In this document: positions 51,282 to 59,906 of the stretch, piece after piece
Layout of the letters: each line of letters starts with the position of its first letter
Numbering within the stretch: the first letter of the stretch is position 1
Assembly: GCF_024807225.1 (NCBI RefSeq)
Contig: NZ_JANUCO010000001.1
Location: 3,782,001-3,846,000 of the forward strand
DNA length: 64,000 bases
Direction of reading: 5' to 3'
Origin: Chryseobacterium ginsenosidimutans
GTDB taxonomy: Bacteria > Bacteroidota > Bacteroidia > Flavobacteriales > Weeksellaceae
Notes under the pieces: generated by a model
The model's database searches: none
Told to the model about the DNA's origin: nothing
Seen by the model: the letters and a program-made list of their open reading frames with translations, nothing else
Program-made: the position numbers and the translations under genes

Positions 51282-52289
51282 TCAAACATTAAAATCTCTT
51301 TTAGGATTAAAAATATAAATCAAAAAGAAGAAAAACATCGATACAGCAAGGAAATATTGATAATAATGGTTTGCATTCTGTGATTTTACCAGCGTTTCCG
51401 AAGACCCCATTTTCTTATGCAAAGCATCCAAAATTCTGTCCGGAGCTTCATTGATATTATTTCCGTCAATATAAGTTCCGCCTGTTGCATCTGCCATTTT
51501 CTTCAAAGCTTCTGTCTGCCTTTTTGAAATAACGGTTTGTCCTGCCATATCATTTTTGTACCCCATTAATTGTCCGAAAACATATTCGGGAACGGGAGCG
51601 CCTTCATCAGAACCAATTCCTACGGAAGTAATCATTATTCCTTCTTTCTTTGCTAATCTTATCGCCTCATCGTCATTTCCTTCATTATCTTCACCATCGC
51701 TCAATAAAACAACTTTTCGGGCGCCTTTGCTTACATTTTTAAATTTTTCGACAGCGATTTTCATTCCGTTCAAAAAATCAGTTCCCTGAATCTGCATGGA
51801 GTTGGTTTCAATTCCGCTGATGTAAGTTTCTGCCGAGTTATAATCTGTCGTTAAAGGCATGATTGAAGTTGCCTGCCCTGCGAAAATCACCATCCCGACT
51901 TTATCACTTTTCATCTTCTGCATCATTTGAAGCATCAGATTTTTTGCTTCCGTTAAACGACTTGGATTAATATCTTCCGCATTCATCGAGTTGGAGACAT
52001 CCAACATGAAAATGACATTATTTAACTTCTGATTGGTTTTAATTTCCTCCGAACCGTTTAATAAATCAATAATTGAAAAGATTAAAAACAAAGTTCCCAA
52101 TAAATATAAAGCCGGAAAAAATTTAGTAAATCCAGATCTTTTTTCAAATAAATGCTCGTGAAACTGGCTGTCTGCAAAAATTTCTCTTTTCTTGTTTTTC
52201 CATTTTAAATAACGGATCAAAAAAATAGCTAACAGCGGCAAAAGCAACAGCAACAATAAGTACCAATAATTCCCTAAATACCAATCCAT
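51282..52289 (-). CDS. batB: BatB, VWA domain protein
   Basis: The 335-residue protein has two N-terminal membrane helices, a von Willebrand A domain with the MIDAS motif FMLDVSNSMNAEDINPSRLT, MPLTTDYNSAETYISGIETN and VVLLSDGEDNEGND, and a C-terminal helix (FLAVSMFFFFLIYIF). The MIDAS (DxSxS, then T and D) is intact, so it can bind a metal. It overlaps batA by one base. Confidence 0.88.
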   Translation of the reverse strand: MDWYLGNYWYLLLLLLLPLLAIFLIRYLKWKNKKREIFADSQFHEHLFEKRSGFTKFFPALYLLGTLFLIFSIIDLLNGSEEIKTNQKLNNVIFMLDVSNSMNAEDINPSRLTEAKNLMLQMMQKMKSDKVGMVIFAGQATSIMPLTTDYNSAETYISGIETNSMQIQGTDFLNGMKIAVEKFKNVSKGARKVVLLSDGEDNEGNDDEAIRLAKKEGIMITSVGIGSDEGAPVPEYVFGQLMGYKNDMAGQTVISKRQTEALKKMADATGGTYIDGNNINEAPDRILDALHKKMGSSETLVKSQNANHYYQYFLAVSMFFFFLIYIFNPKRDFNV

Positions 52290-53281
52290 TAACTTAAAAT
52301 TTTATAAAAAACCCATCTCAACAATGCATCAAAAAACAGCATTCCTAAGGCAATCCAAAGGAAAATTTTAAAATATTCCTGATAATTAAATAATTTTGAA
52401 ACCTTCACATCAGATTTCTCCAATTGATTAATTTCATCATACACTTCCTCCAAACTGCTGTTTGAGGTCGCTCTGAAATATTTCCCGCCCGTCATTTGAG
52501 CCACTTCTTTCAACACAGGTTCATCTATTTTCACTTCTGTTTCCGTGAAAACCAAATCCCCGAAAATATCTGTCTGAGTTGGCATCAAAGCATATCCGTT
52601 CGTTCCAATCCCGATAGAATATACTTTAATACCATTACTTTTCGCCAGTTCTGCAGCAATTGCAGGCGGCATCGCGTTTTCAATTGTATTGACACCATCT
52701 GTCATTAAGATGATGATCTTGCTTTTTGCTTTACTATTTTTCAGGTGATTTACCGCAACAGAAAGTCCTTCTCCAATCGCAGTTCCCGGCTGAAGTTCCA
52801 GCGGATTTAGATTTTGTAATTCATCCAGAACAACCTGATGATCGGAAGTCACGGGAACTTTTGTGAAAGCTTCTCCGGAATAGGCTACCAAACCGATTCT
52901 GTCATTCGGTCTTTTTTCCACGAATTTCATCGCGATATTCTTTAAAGCCGTCAAACGATCCGGTGTTAAATCTTTCGCCAACATACTCAACGAAACATCT
53001 ACGGAAAGCATGATATCAATCCCTTTTGTATCGTCTCTGTCCTGAGAAACGGTGAAAGTTCTGGGTCTTGCCATCGCAATAATTAAAGCTGAAAGAATGA
53101 TGTACTTTGAAATTCTCAATACAAACATAACAATCTGGATTCCGCCACTGTCGCCCATATTTTTGACAGTAGGAACTTTAATCCCTTTTCTTTTCTGCTT
53201 ACTTACATCTCTGAATAAAAGCGGAATAAACAAAAAGAAAAGCGCTAAAAACCACGGACTAAAAAACTCAAAATTAAACAT
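52289..53281 (-). CDS. batA: BatA, VWA domain protein
   Basis: The 330-residue protein has two N-terminal membrane helices, a VWA domain with the MIDAS motif MLSVDVSLSMLAKDLTPDRL, VPVTSDHQVVLDELQNLNPL and IIILMTDGVNTIENA, and a C-terminal membrane helix. Its start overlaps the upstream gene's stop by 8 bp, and its stop overlaps the batB start by one base, so the genes are translationally coupled. Confidence 0.88.
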   Translation of the reverse strand: MFNFEFFSPWFLALFFLFIPLLFRDVSKQKRKGIKVPTVKNMGDSGGIQIVMFVLRISKYIILSALIIAMARPRTFTVSQDRDDTKGIDIMLSVDVSLSMLAKDLTPDRLTALKNIAMKFVEKRPNDRIGLVAYSGEAFTKVPVTSDHQVVLDELQNLNPLELQPGTAIGEGLSVAVNHLKNSKAKSKIIILMTDGVNTIENAMPPAIAAELAKSNGIKVYSIGIGTNGYALMPTQTDIFGDLVFTETEVKIDEPVLKEVAQMTGGKYFRATSNSSLEEVYDEINQLEKSDVKVSKLFNYQEYFKIFLWIALGMLFFDALLRWVFYKILS

Positions 53282-54170
53282 CCTTTCTCAAGTTTTCAAA
53301 TTCGATATCTTTTGATGATCTTTTCACAAAATTTCTGATCTCAGCAAGATCTTTCTCCATAGTTTCCTGATCGGGGAACGTTTTAGCGAACTTTACGAGG
53401 TCACCTCTTAAAAATACATCTTCCACTACCCTTTCGTTTTCCTGAGAAATTGTATTGTTTTTCTTCATTAAATCAATCAAATCATCCGTCAACAAAACAT
53501 CTGCAGGCAAATGATATTGTTTGGTAATAAATTTTCGTGAAATCTCGATCAATTCAACATAAAATGAACGATAATTTCCGCTTTCCACATATTTTTTCTT
53601 TTTAAGAGAATCTAATTCTTTTAAGGTCTGATTTGTTGCAACGGCGGGAGAATCTTTCGATTTTCTGCCATATTTTATAAACATCACAATCGCAATAATC
53701 AAACAAATAACAGCAATTGCAGCCAAAACATAAAACTTATAGAGTTCCCAATAATCGGTGACTTCAAGTTTTACGCTTTTATTATTCATGATATCGTTGA
53801 TCGGATCTATTTTTTGAGCCGTATTAATTACATCAACTTCATAAGGAATCGTCTTTAAAATCTTACCTCCTACTTTAAATTCAAGCTCAGGAATGGTGAA
53901 TTTTCCTTCATCAAAAACCGCAAAATCAATTCTTCGATAATAAACATCCTGAGTTTGGGCAATACTGTCTTTTACTTCTTCAAAATGAAAAGGCAGCAAT
54001 TCGTTTTCAGGAGCAGCAGAAACCTTCTGATTGTTCAGATTATTAATCGTTATCACAATATGGTTCACTTCTCCCAAAGCGATGGTTTTCTTCTCAATAC
54101 TGGAAGAAAGGATCTGTGAAAAAGCATTTGCACAGATTAAAAAACAAAATATAAATAATAGTTTTTTCAA
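53274..54170 (-). CDS. BatD-like/DUF4381-type membrane protein of the bat operon
   Basis: The start is taken as the TTG of LKKLLFIFCFLICANAFSQ, giving 298 residues with a signal peptide. The frame is open to 54239, but those residues are translated from an intergenic repeat. A periplasmic domain (GEVNHIVITINNLNNQKVSA) is followed by a membrane helix at about 155-180 and a cytoplasmic domain with YVESGNYRSFYVELIEISRK. It overlaps batA by 8 bp. Confidence 0.75.
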   Translation of the reverse strand: MKKLLFIFCFLICANAFSQILSSSIEKKTIALGEVNHIVITINNLNNQKVSAAPENELLPFHFEEVKDSIAQTQDVYYRRIDFAVFDEGKFTIPELEFKVGGKILKTIPYEVDVINTAQKIDPINDIMNNKSVKLEVTDYWELYKFYVLAAIAVICLIIAIVMFIKYGRKSKDSPAVATNQTLKELDSLKKKKYVESGNYRSFYVELIEISRKFITKQYHLPADVLLTDDLIDLMKKNNTISQENERVVEDVFLRGDLVKFAKTFPDQETMEKDLAEIRNFVKRSSKDIEFENLRKDV

Positions 54171-54181
54171 TTTTAAATAAT

Positions 54182-54270
54182 AAGTTTTGGCTAAAGCCGA
54201 ATGTTTATATTTAATTTTAAAATGGGTTTCCTTCGACAAGCTCAGGATGACATGCCCATTCCTATTGATG
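54182..54270. repeat. Dispersed repeat between the DUF58 gene and the downstream bat gene
   Basis: It starts with AAGTTTTGGCTAAAGCC and ends with CCCATTCCTATTGATG, the same ends as at 19058-19123. The middle is different and contains CCTTCGACAAGCTCAGGATG, another common repeat word. It stops exactly at the stop codon of the DUF58 gene. Confidence 0.65.
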
Positions 54271-55134
54271 TTATTTCTTTTGAAAATAATTATACAATAA
54301 TTTTGAGTAGTCCGAACCTGTACTTACATTCATAAAACTCGCCGAACTGGTGGCAAAATCTTCTTCCAAAGCTCTTAATTTCTGTTTTTGAGCTTCTGCA
54401 AATGTGTATCTCCATCTTGCACTGGAAGTATTTGCCCAAACCTGTTTTCCGGTTTCTGCGTCGTATAATAAGGTATATCCTACATCAGGAATTTCATTAT
54501 CTTTTTCATCAAAAATCCTCATTCCCAATAATTGATGCTTTTTGGAAGCCACTCTCAACATTTTGGAGTCGTATTCATCCTCAAAATCCGAGAAAAGGAA
54601 AACCAGTGATTTTCTTTTAAAAATTCCCATCATATATTCCATCGCTTTATCAATTTTCGATTCTGCAGGAACGTAATCTGCTGTCAAAATATTACTGATA
54701 ATCGAAAGAATATGTTTTCTTCCTTTTTGTGGCGGAATCACTTTATATACTTTATCAGCAAACAAAATCAATCCCACTTTATCATTATTTCCTGCTGCGG
54801 AAAAGCCTAAACTTGCGGCAATTTCGGCAACATATTCTCTTTTTAATTGATTTTTCGTTCCATAATCCATCGAAGCGGAAATATCTACCAAAATCATCAT
54901 CGTCAATTCCCTTTCCTCCTCCATTACTTTTACGAATGGTTCTTGGAAACGTGCTGTTTTATTCCAGTCGATTCTACGGATTTCATCGCCAAACTGATAC
55001 GGACGAACCTCCGAAAAAGTCATTCCCTGCCCTTTAAAAGCACTGTGATATTGTCCCATCAAAGAAGCTTCCGTCTTCTTTCGAGTACGGATTTCTATCT
55101 GCTTGACTTTTTTTACAATATCTTTTATCTGCAT
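54271..55134 (-). CDS. DUF58 domain protein
   Basis: The 287-residue protein has the DUF58 core GMTFSEVRPYQFGDEIRRID, WNKTARFQEPFVKVMEEERE and a VWA-like segment MMILVDISASMDYGTKNQLK. DUF58 proteins are encoded with MoxR ATPases and VWA proteins. Here it lies between the GNAT gene and the bat genes. A 100-bp repeat separates it from the next bat gene, which may reduce coupling. Confidence 0.87.
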   Translation of the reverse strand: MQIKDIVKKVKQIEIRTRKKTEASLMGQYHSAFKGQGMTFSEVRPYQFGDEIRRIDWNKTARFQEPFVKVMEEERELTMMILVDISASMDYGTKNQLKREYVAEIAASLGFSAAGNNDKVGLILFADKVYKVIPPQKGRKHILSIISNILTADYVPAESKIDKAMEYMMGIFKRKSLVFLFSDFEDEYDSKMLRVASKKHQLLGMRIFDEKDNEIPDVGYTLLYDAETGKQVWANTSSARWRYTFAEAQKQKLRALEEDFATSSASFMNVSTGSDYSKLLYNYFQKK

Positions 55135-55183
55135 GTTTTGTGTTTGAGGGTTTTAGAGTTTAAGTGTTTTTGTGTCCTTAAAA

Positions 55184-55210
55184 ACTTCCGGCATCCAACT
55201 TCCATCTTCC
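55184..55210. repeat. Short repeat related to the element at 23755
   Basis: ACTTCCGGCATCCAACTTCC followed by ATCTTCC resembles the GGAAGATGGATG element at 23755-23876. It lies between the GNAT and DUF58 genes. Confidence 0.4.
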
Positions 55211-55213
55211 TTG

Positions 55214-55669
55214 TTATTTAAATTCAATCGAAACATTCAACCATTCATCATCGAATTTAGGACTGTATTTTTTGTAGAAATTAATTGCAGATTCGTTCCA
55301 ATTTAAGACTTGAAAAACCATTCCGCTGTATTGGTGGGATTTTCCATGTTCGATTGTTGCTTCAAATAATTTCTTTCCGATTTGTTTTCCTCTTAATTTT
55401 TCCGTCACCACCAAATCTTCCAAGTACAATCTTCTTCCTTTCCACGTTGAATATCTGTCGTAGTACAATGAAATCCCTACAATCTCTCCATTAAATTCAG
55501 CAACAAAAGCTCCCCAAACCGGAGATTTTCCGAAGCCGTCTTCAATAAATTGTTCTAAAGATAGGGTAACTTCATGCAAAGCTTTTTCATATTCGGCAAG
55601 TTCTTTAATTAACTCCAACATCGGAGCACAATCTTCCTGAACCGCCTTTCTGATTGTAATTTCTTCCAT
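55214..55669 (-). CDS. GNAT family N-acetyltransferase
   Basis: The 151-residue protein starts with EITIRKAVQEDCAPMLELIK, has VGISLYYDRYSTWKGRRLYL, the acetyl-CoA loop VVTEKLRGKQIGKKLFEATI and a closing VLNWNESAINFYKKY. This pattern resembles spermidine/spermine-type GNAT enzymes (SAT-like). It lies 7 bp downstream of moxR and upstream of DUF58, so it is inserted in the bat operon; a functional link is not known. Confidence 0.85.
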   Translation of the reverse strand: MEEITIRKAVQEDCAPMLELIKELAEYEKALHEVTLSLEQFIEDGFGKSPVWGAFVAEFNGEIVGISLYYDRYSTWKGRRLYLEDLVVTEKLRGKQIGKKLFEATIEHGKSHQYSGMVFQVLNWNESAINFYKKYSPKFDDEWLNVSIEFK

Positions 55670-55676
55670 GGAAAAA

Positions 55677-56681
55677 TTAAGGTGCCTGAATTTTAGCTAA
55701 AATTCTGTTGACAATTTCTTCTGATGAAATTTCTTCTGCTTCTGCCTCGAAAGTTAAACCAATTCTGTGTCTCAGTACATCTTTCGCCAAAGATTTTACA
55801 TCTTCAGGAATTACAAAAGCTCTTCCTCTTAAGAATGCATACGCTCTGGAAGCAATCGCCAAGTTGATTGAAGCTCTCGGAGAAGCCCCAAAACTGATAT
55901 AATTTTTAAGATCAGAAAGTCCGTAATTTTCAGGATAACGTGTTGCAAAAACCATATCCAGAATATATTTTTCGATCTTTTCGTCTAAATAAATCTGATT
56001 GATTAATTCTTTAGCTTCAACAATATCCTGTAAAGAAATTACAGGTTTTATCTCAGGTTGATGCGAAGTAGAGACCATTCTCATTATCTTTCTTTCATCC
56101 TCAAATTCAGGATAATCGATGGTACATTTAAGCATGAAACGGTCGCTTTGCGCTTCCGGCAAAAGATACGTTCCTTCCTGATCGATCGGGTTTTGTGTTG
56201 CCAATACCAAAAACGGCTTCGGAAGCTTCATTGTTTCGTCACCGATTGTCACCTGCTTTTCCTGCATCACCTCCAAAAGAGCCGACTGTACTTTCGCAGG
56301 AGCACGGTTGATCTCATCTGCAAGGACGAAATTTGCAAAAACAGGACCTCTTTTTATCGAAAAATCGTTGTCTTTAATATTGAAGATCATCGTTCCTACG
56401 ACATCTGCAGGAAGCAAATCCGGTGTAAACTGAATTCTTGAAAACTCACCATGAACAGCTTCTGCCAAAGTCTTTATCGCCAAGGTTTTTGCCAAGCCCG
56501 GAACTCCTTCCAAAAGAACGTGACCGTTCCCCAAAAGTCCTACCAAAAGGCGGTCTATCATATATTCCTGACCGATGATGACTTTGTTGATTTCCTGCCT
56601 TAGAAGATCAAATAAATAGTTTTTTTCCTTTACTTTTTCCGTCAACTGACGAATATCTTCCGCTTGATATGTATCTGACAT
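55677..56681 (-). CDS. moxR: MoxR family AAA ATPase
   Basis: The 334-residue AAA+ ATPase has the Walker A loop LLEGVPGLAKTLAIKTLAEA, the Walker B region FANFVLADEINRAPAKVQSA, sensor segment FLVLATQNPIDQEGTYLLPE and ASPRASINLAIASRAYAFLR. MoxR proteins act with VWA-domain partners in maturation of other proteins. It is the first gene of the bat operon, followed at once by a GNAT gene. Confidence 0.92.
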   Translation of the reverse strand: MSDTYQAEDIRQLTEKVKEKNYLFDLLRQEINKVIIGQEYMIDRLLVGLLGNGHVLLEGVPGLAKTLAIKTLAEAVHGEFSRIQFTPDLLPADVVGTMIFNIKDNDFSIKRGPVFANFVLADEINRAPAKVQSALLEVMQEKQVTIGDETMKLPKPFLVLATQNPIDQEGTYLLPEAQSDRFMLKCTIDYPEFEDERKIMRMVSTSHQPEIKPVISLQDIVEAKELINQIYLDEKIEKYILDMVFATRYPENYGLSDLKNYISFGASPRASINLAIASRAYAFLRGRAFVIPEDVKSLAKDVLRHRIGLTFEAEAEEISSEEIVNRILAKIQAP

Positions 56682-56881
56682 AATCTAATTTAAAATAATT
56701 GGTAAATTTCTAATAAATACTTGCATTAATCAACACAATGAATGCCATTTTTGAGTTAAAGTTTGTTAAATATTCCAGCATTAATGCGACATCCAAAATA
56801 GTTGAAGTCTTAAAACTCAATAAGATTATTGAATATTTTCATAAAAATATATAAATTTTGCTTTAATCTACCATTCAAAAA

Positions 56882-56912
56882 TTGTCATTCCCAGTTTATT
56901 AAACTATTTTTG
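56882..56912 (+). promoter_or_regulatory. Promoter of the dinB-like gene
   Basis: TTG (56882-56884), 20 bp, then TATTTTTG (56905-56912), a full match to the consensus. The leader would be about 15 bp. Confidence 0.6.
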
Positions 56913-56932
56913 GTGATTAAAAATTTTGCAAA

Positions 56933-57403
56933 ATGAATTATCATTTTCAAGCTCACAGACAAGTTAGAAAGAACCTTTTGGATATTTTACAGAACACTTC
57001 TCACGAAGACCTTTTGTTGATTCCCGATGGTTTCAACAATAATCTTTACTGGAACATTGCGCACACCGTTGCCACTCAGCAGCTTTTACATTATTATCTA
57101 AGCGGAAACCCTTTCAGAATTGATAAATATTGGATTGAAACTTACAAAAAAGGGACTTTACCGAACTTGAATGTTCAAAAATCTGAAGTGGAAGATCTTG
57201 AGTTTTTACTCACTGAAACTTCAAAGATTTTAATGAAAGATTATGACAGCGATTTTTTTTCAGATTATACGCCTTACACCACAAGTTTTGGGATGGATCT
57301 GAAAAGTATTCAGGATGCCATTATTTTCAACAACATGCATGAGAGCTTGCATTACGGATATGCAATGTCGCAAAAAAGAGCAATTTTAGGAGAAAAATAT
57401 TAA
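56933..57403 (+). CDS. DinB family protein
   Basis: The 156-residue protein is a four-helix DinB-type bundle. The expected metal-binding histidines are in NIAHTVATQQLLHYYLSGNP (about 41-54) and NNMHESLHYGYAMSQKRAI near the C-terminus. DinB-like proteins include thiol transferases (BSH and mycothiol S-transferases) and proteins of unknown activity. The family, but not the substrate, is clear. It has its own promoter. Confidence 0.8.
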   Translation: MNYHFQAHRQVRKNLLDILQNTSHEDLLLIPDGFNNNLYWNIAHTVATQQLLHYYLSGNPFRIDKYWIETYKKGTLPNLNVQKSEVEDLEFLLTETSKILMKDYDSDFFSDYTPYTTSFGMDLKSIQDAIIFNNMHESLHYGYAMSQKRAILGEKY

Positions 57404-57404
57404 A

Positions 57405-57728
57405 ATGAGAAGAGGATTCTTTTATTTTAGATTAACAAATAGTGGAAATTTGATTGGAGAGTTTTTTAATGATGCTAATAATTCAACAATTAGAACTGAA
57501 AGTGCTGATAGAAATAATGATGGAAACACTTTCAATGGAGAATATCGATCATCTTGGAGAGAGGAAAATAGTTTTGACGGCATGAATCTAAACATCAGAA
57601 TTTCACCCAATAATAACAGAATATTTGAATTAACATGGTTTGAAACAAATATAAATGAACCTTCATTTCAGGGACAAGCTATGATTCTTGAGGAAAACCT
57701 CTTATCTGGATATTATTTTGCACTATAA
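57405..57728 (+). CDS. Hypothetical protein
   Basis: The 107-residue product starts 2 bp after the dinB-like stop. No family was recognised. It has alternating polar and hydrophobic residues (FYFRLTNSGNLIGEFFNDAN and FELTWFETNINEPSFQGQAM), suggesting a small beta barrel. There is no signal peptide. It probably shares a transcript with the flanking genes. Confidence 0.6.
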   Translation: MRRGFFYFRLTNSGNLIGEFFNDANNSTIRTESADRNNDGNTFNGEYRSSWREENSFDGMNLNIRISPNNNRIFELTWFETNINEPSFQGQAMILEENLLSGYYFAL

Positions 57729-57740
57729 ACATACATTAAA

Positions 57741-58499
57741 ATGGATAACAACGATAAAAAAGACGATTTCATTTTCGGACTTCGTCCGGTAATTGAAGCA
57801 ATTGAAGCAGGAAAAACGATTGATAAAGTTTTTGTGCAAAATGCATTACAGGGAGATATTTATGCAGAATTAAAAACAATTTTAGCTAAACATAAAATTC
57901 GCCCTAACTATGTTCCGATTGAAAAACTGAACAGATTTACAAGAAAAAACCATCAAGGTGTCGTAGCATTTATATCAGATGTTCCGTTTCATAAAATAGA
58001 AGATATTGTTCCTCAATTATTTGAAGAAGGAAAGACACCGTTTTTATTGATTTTGGATCGATTGACAGATGTCAGAAATTTCGGAGCCATCTGCAGAACT
58101 GCAGAATGTGTAGGAGTTGATGCGATAATTATTCCTGAAAAAGGAGGTGCACCCATCAATTCTGACGCTATAAAAACTTCAGCAGGAGCACTTTATAATA
58201 TTAAAATCTGTAAAGAACCTAATCTTGCTCACGTTGTAGATTTCCTTCAACAAAGCGGAATTTCTGTATTTGCAGCAAGCGAAAAGGCTCAGAAATTAAT
58301 TTATGATGTTAATTTTACAGAACCTTGCGCTATTGTAATGGGTAACGAAGAAACGGGAATTTCTAAAGAAGTGTCGCATCATGCAGATGAAAAAATAAAA
58401 CTTCCGATTGAAGGAAAAACACAATCTCTGAATGTTTCTGTGGCTTGTGGAGCAATTTTATATGAAGCGGTAAGACAGAAGCTTACGAAAACAATTTAA
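57741..58499 (+). CDS. rlmB: 23S rRNA (guanosine-2'-O-)-methyltransferase
   Basis: The 252-residue SPOUT methyltransferase has the N-terminal FGLRPVIEAIEAGKTIDKVF, motif 1 LDRLTDVRNFGAICRTAECV, motif 2 CAIVMGNEETGISKEVSHHA and motif 3 LPIEGKTQSLNVSVACGAIL. It methylates the 2'-OH of a conserved guanosine in 23S rRNA using SAM. The length and the motif set fit RlmB/TrmH-group enzymes, and the RlmB type is preferred. Confidence 0.9.
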   Translation: MDNNDKKDDFIFGLRPVIEAIEAGKTIDKVFVQNALQGDIYAELKTILAKHKIRPNYVPIEKLNRFTRKNHQGVVAFISDVPFHKIEDIVPQLFEEGKTPFLLILDRLTDVRNFGAICRTAECVGVDAIIIPEKGGAPINSDAIKTSAGALYNIKICKEPNLAHVVDFLQQSGISVFAASEKAQKLIYDVNFTEPCAIVMGNEETGISKEVSHHADEKIKLPIEGKTQSLNVSVACGAILYEAVRQKLTKTI

Positions 58500-58524
58500 T
58501 CACATCAACACTTAAAAAAATCAA

Positions 58525-59577
58525 ATGAAAAATATAGCTGCATTAGCACTTATCTCAACAATAGCATTGGTTTCTTGCAACAAAAAAGAAACGGCAAAGA
58601 TCACAAAATTCGATCCTAAAACAGGGAAAACAATCACCGTAGAAGTTCCGGCTGATTCTGTCGCAAAAGTAGAAGCAAACCCCGCTATTAAAGATTCTGC
58701 GGGAATTTACAAGCAGAGTTTTAAGTTAGAAAAAGGGAAAACTTATCCTTTGACGACGTATCAGAGAGATACAAAAACAATGACCGATCCTAAAGGTCAA
58801 ACCATGAACGGAACGAGCGAGTCTACAGACGAAATGTCTTTTCTGGTAAATGATATTAAAGGAAATGTTTATGATATTACTTTAAATCTTATCGCAAAAA
58901 GAAGCTCTCAGACTTCACAAGGGAAAACCATTGTTGTAGACACGAAATTGCCTATTCCGAAAGAAGAAGACCTTAAAATGATCTGGAATATCAACAGAGC
59001 TTTGACAGGAAATAAGCTGAACATGAAGATGGATACGAAAGGAAATGTACTGTCGATCACAGGTTTTGATGCTGTTTACACCAAAGTTTCTAATTCGATT
59101 GGTGCAATTGTTAAAGATAAAAACCAAAAGGAAAGTGTTGTCACAAGTCTTAAGGAATCTTTTAACGAGAAAGTATTGAAGGATCAGTTCAATAAAAACC
59201 TAACAATTATTCCTAAAAAAGGAGCAAAAGTGGGAGAGAAATGGACAAATAGTGAAAATGCTGATGCAAGTGGAAAAATTAAAGTAACATCAAATTACAT
59301 CTTAAAAAGTGTAGGAAACGGTATCGCTGAAATCTCTGTAACAGGAGGAATTCCTAAGAAAACTGAAAAGCAGAAACAAGGAGAAGTTACCCACAGTTTG
59401 AGCAGCGAATTGTCACAAAACGGAACAATTAAATTCGATCAAAATACAGGATGGATCACCAATCAGAATATTTCTGTGAAAACTACACAGATCGAAACCA
59501 TCTCAAACGGAAAAGAATCTCAGTCTATGACAAGTGTTTCTAATTCTTCTGTCATGGTAAATCCTTCTGCGAAATAA
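58525..59577 (+). CDS. DUF6263 family lipoprotein
   Basis: The 350-residue protein has a lipoprotein signal with the cysteine at residue 19 (LVSCNKKETAK). The rest resembles DUF6263 proteins: SFKLEKGKTYPLTTYQRDTK and KMDTKGNVLSITGFDAVYTK. It is anchored in the envelope, of unknown function. It lies 25 bp after rlmB and is followed by small membrane-protein genes. Confidence 0.75.
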   Translation: MKNIAALALISTIALVSCNKKETAKITKFDPKTGKTITVEVPADSVAKVEANPAIKDSAGIYKQSFKLEKGKTYPLTTYQRDTKTMTDPKGQTMNGTSESTDEMSFLVNDIKGNVYDITLNLIAKRSSQTSQGKTIVVDTKLPIPKEEDLKMIWNINRALTGNKLNMKMDTKGNVLSITGFDAVYTKVSNSIGAIVKDKNQKESVVTSLKESFNEKVLKDQFNKNLTIIPKKGAKVGEKWTNSENADASGKIKVTSNYILKSVGNGIAEISVTGGIPKKTEKQKQGEVTHSLSSELSQNGTIKFDQNTGWITNQNISVKTTQIETISNGKESQSMTSVSNSSVMVNPSAK

Positions 59578-59641
59578 AGATTGAATGATTTTTAAAGTTG
59601 AATTGTCAGAGAATTAATGTAAAAACTTTGAACATTTAATT

Positions 59642-59872
59642 ATGATGAAACATATTTTTGAGTTCGTACTCGCAACGATTATCATCTATTTTGTCTGGAA
59701 TATTTTGAAGAGAATTTTCTTTAAAACTTTCCATAGTTATGTGTTTGGTAATAAAAACAATAACAGACAAAATCCGGATGTGCAAAACTCAAATAAGATT
59801 AGTAAAAAAATCAACTGGGACGCAGAAACTGTGGACTACGAAGAAGTAAAAGAGACCAAAGACAAAAGGTAA
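59642..59872 (+). CDS. DUF4834 family protein
   Basis: The 76-residue product has one N-terminal membrane helix (FVLATIIIYFVWNIL) and a short polar tail ending in INWDAETVDYEEVKETKDKR, the pattern of DUF4834 proteins. It sits directly before the YfhO-like gene, a conserved position in Bacteroidota. Function unknown. Confidence 0.75.
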   Translation: MMKHIFEFVLATIIIYFVWNILKRIFFKTFHSYVFGNKNNNRQNPDVQNSNKISKKINWDAETVDYEEVKETKDKR

Positions 59873-59906
59873 TAATTCCGAAAAATAAAAGATAATAACC
59901 ATCAAC

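Noticed and set aside
54171..54239. Longer N-terminus for the BatD-like gene
   Set aside because: These residues are translated from the dispersed repeat; a signal peptide begins at the TTG 54170.
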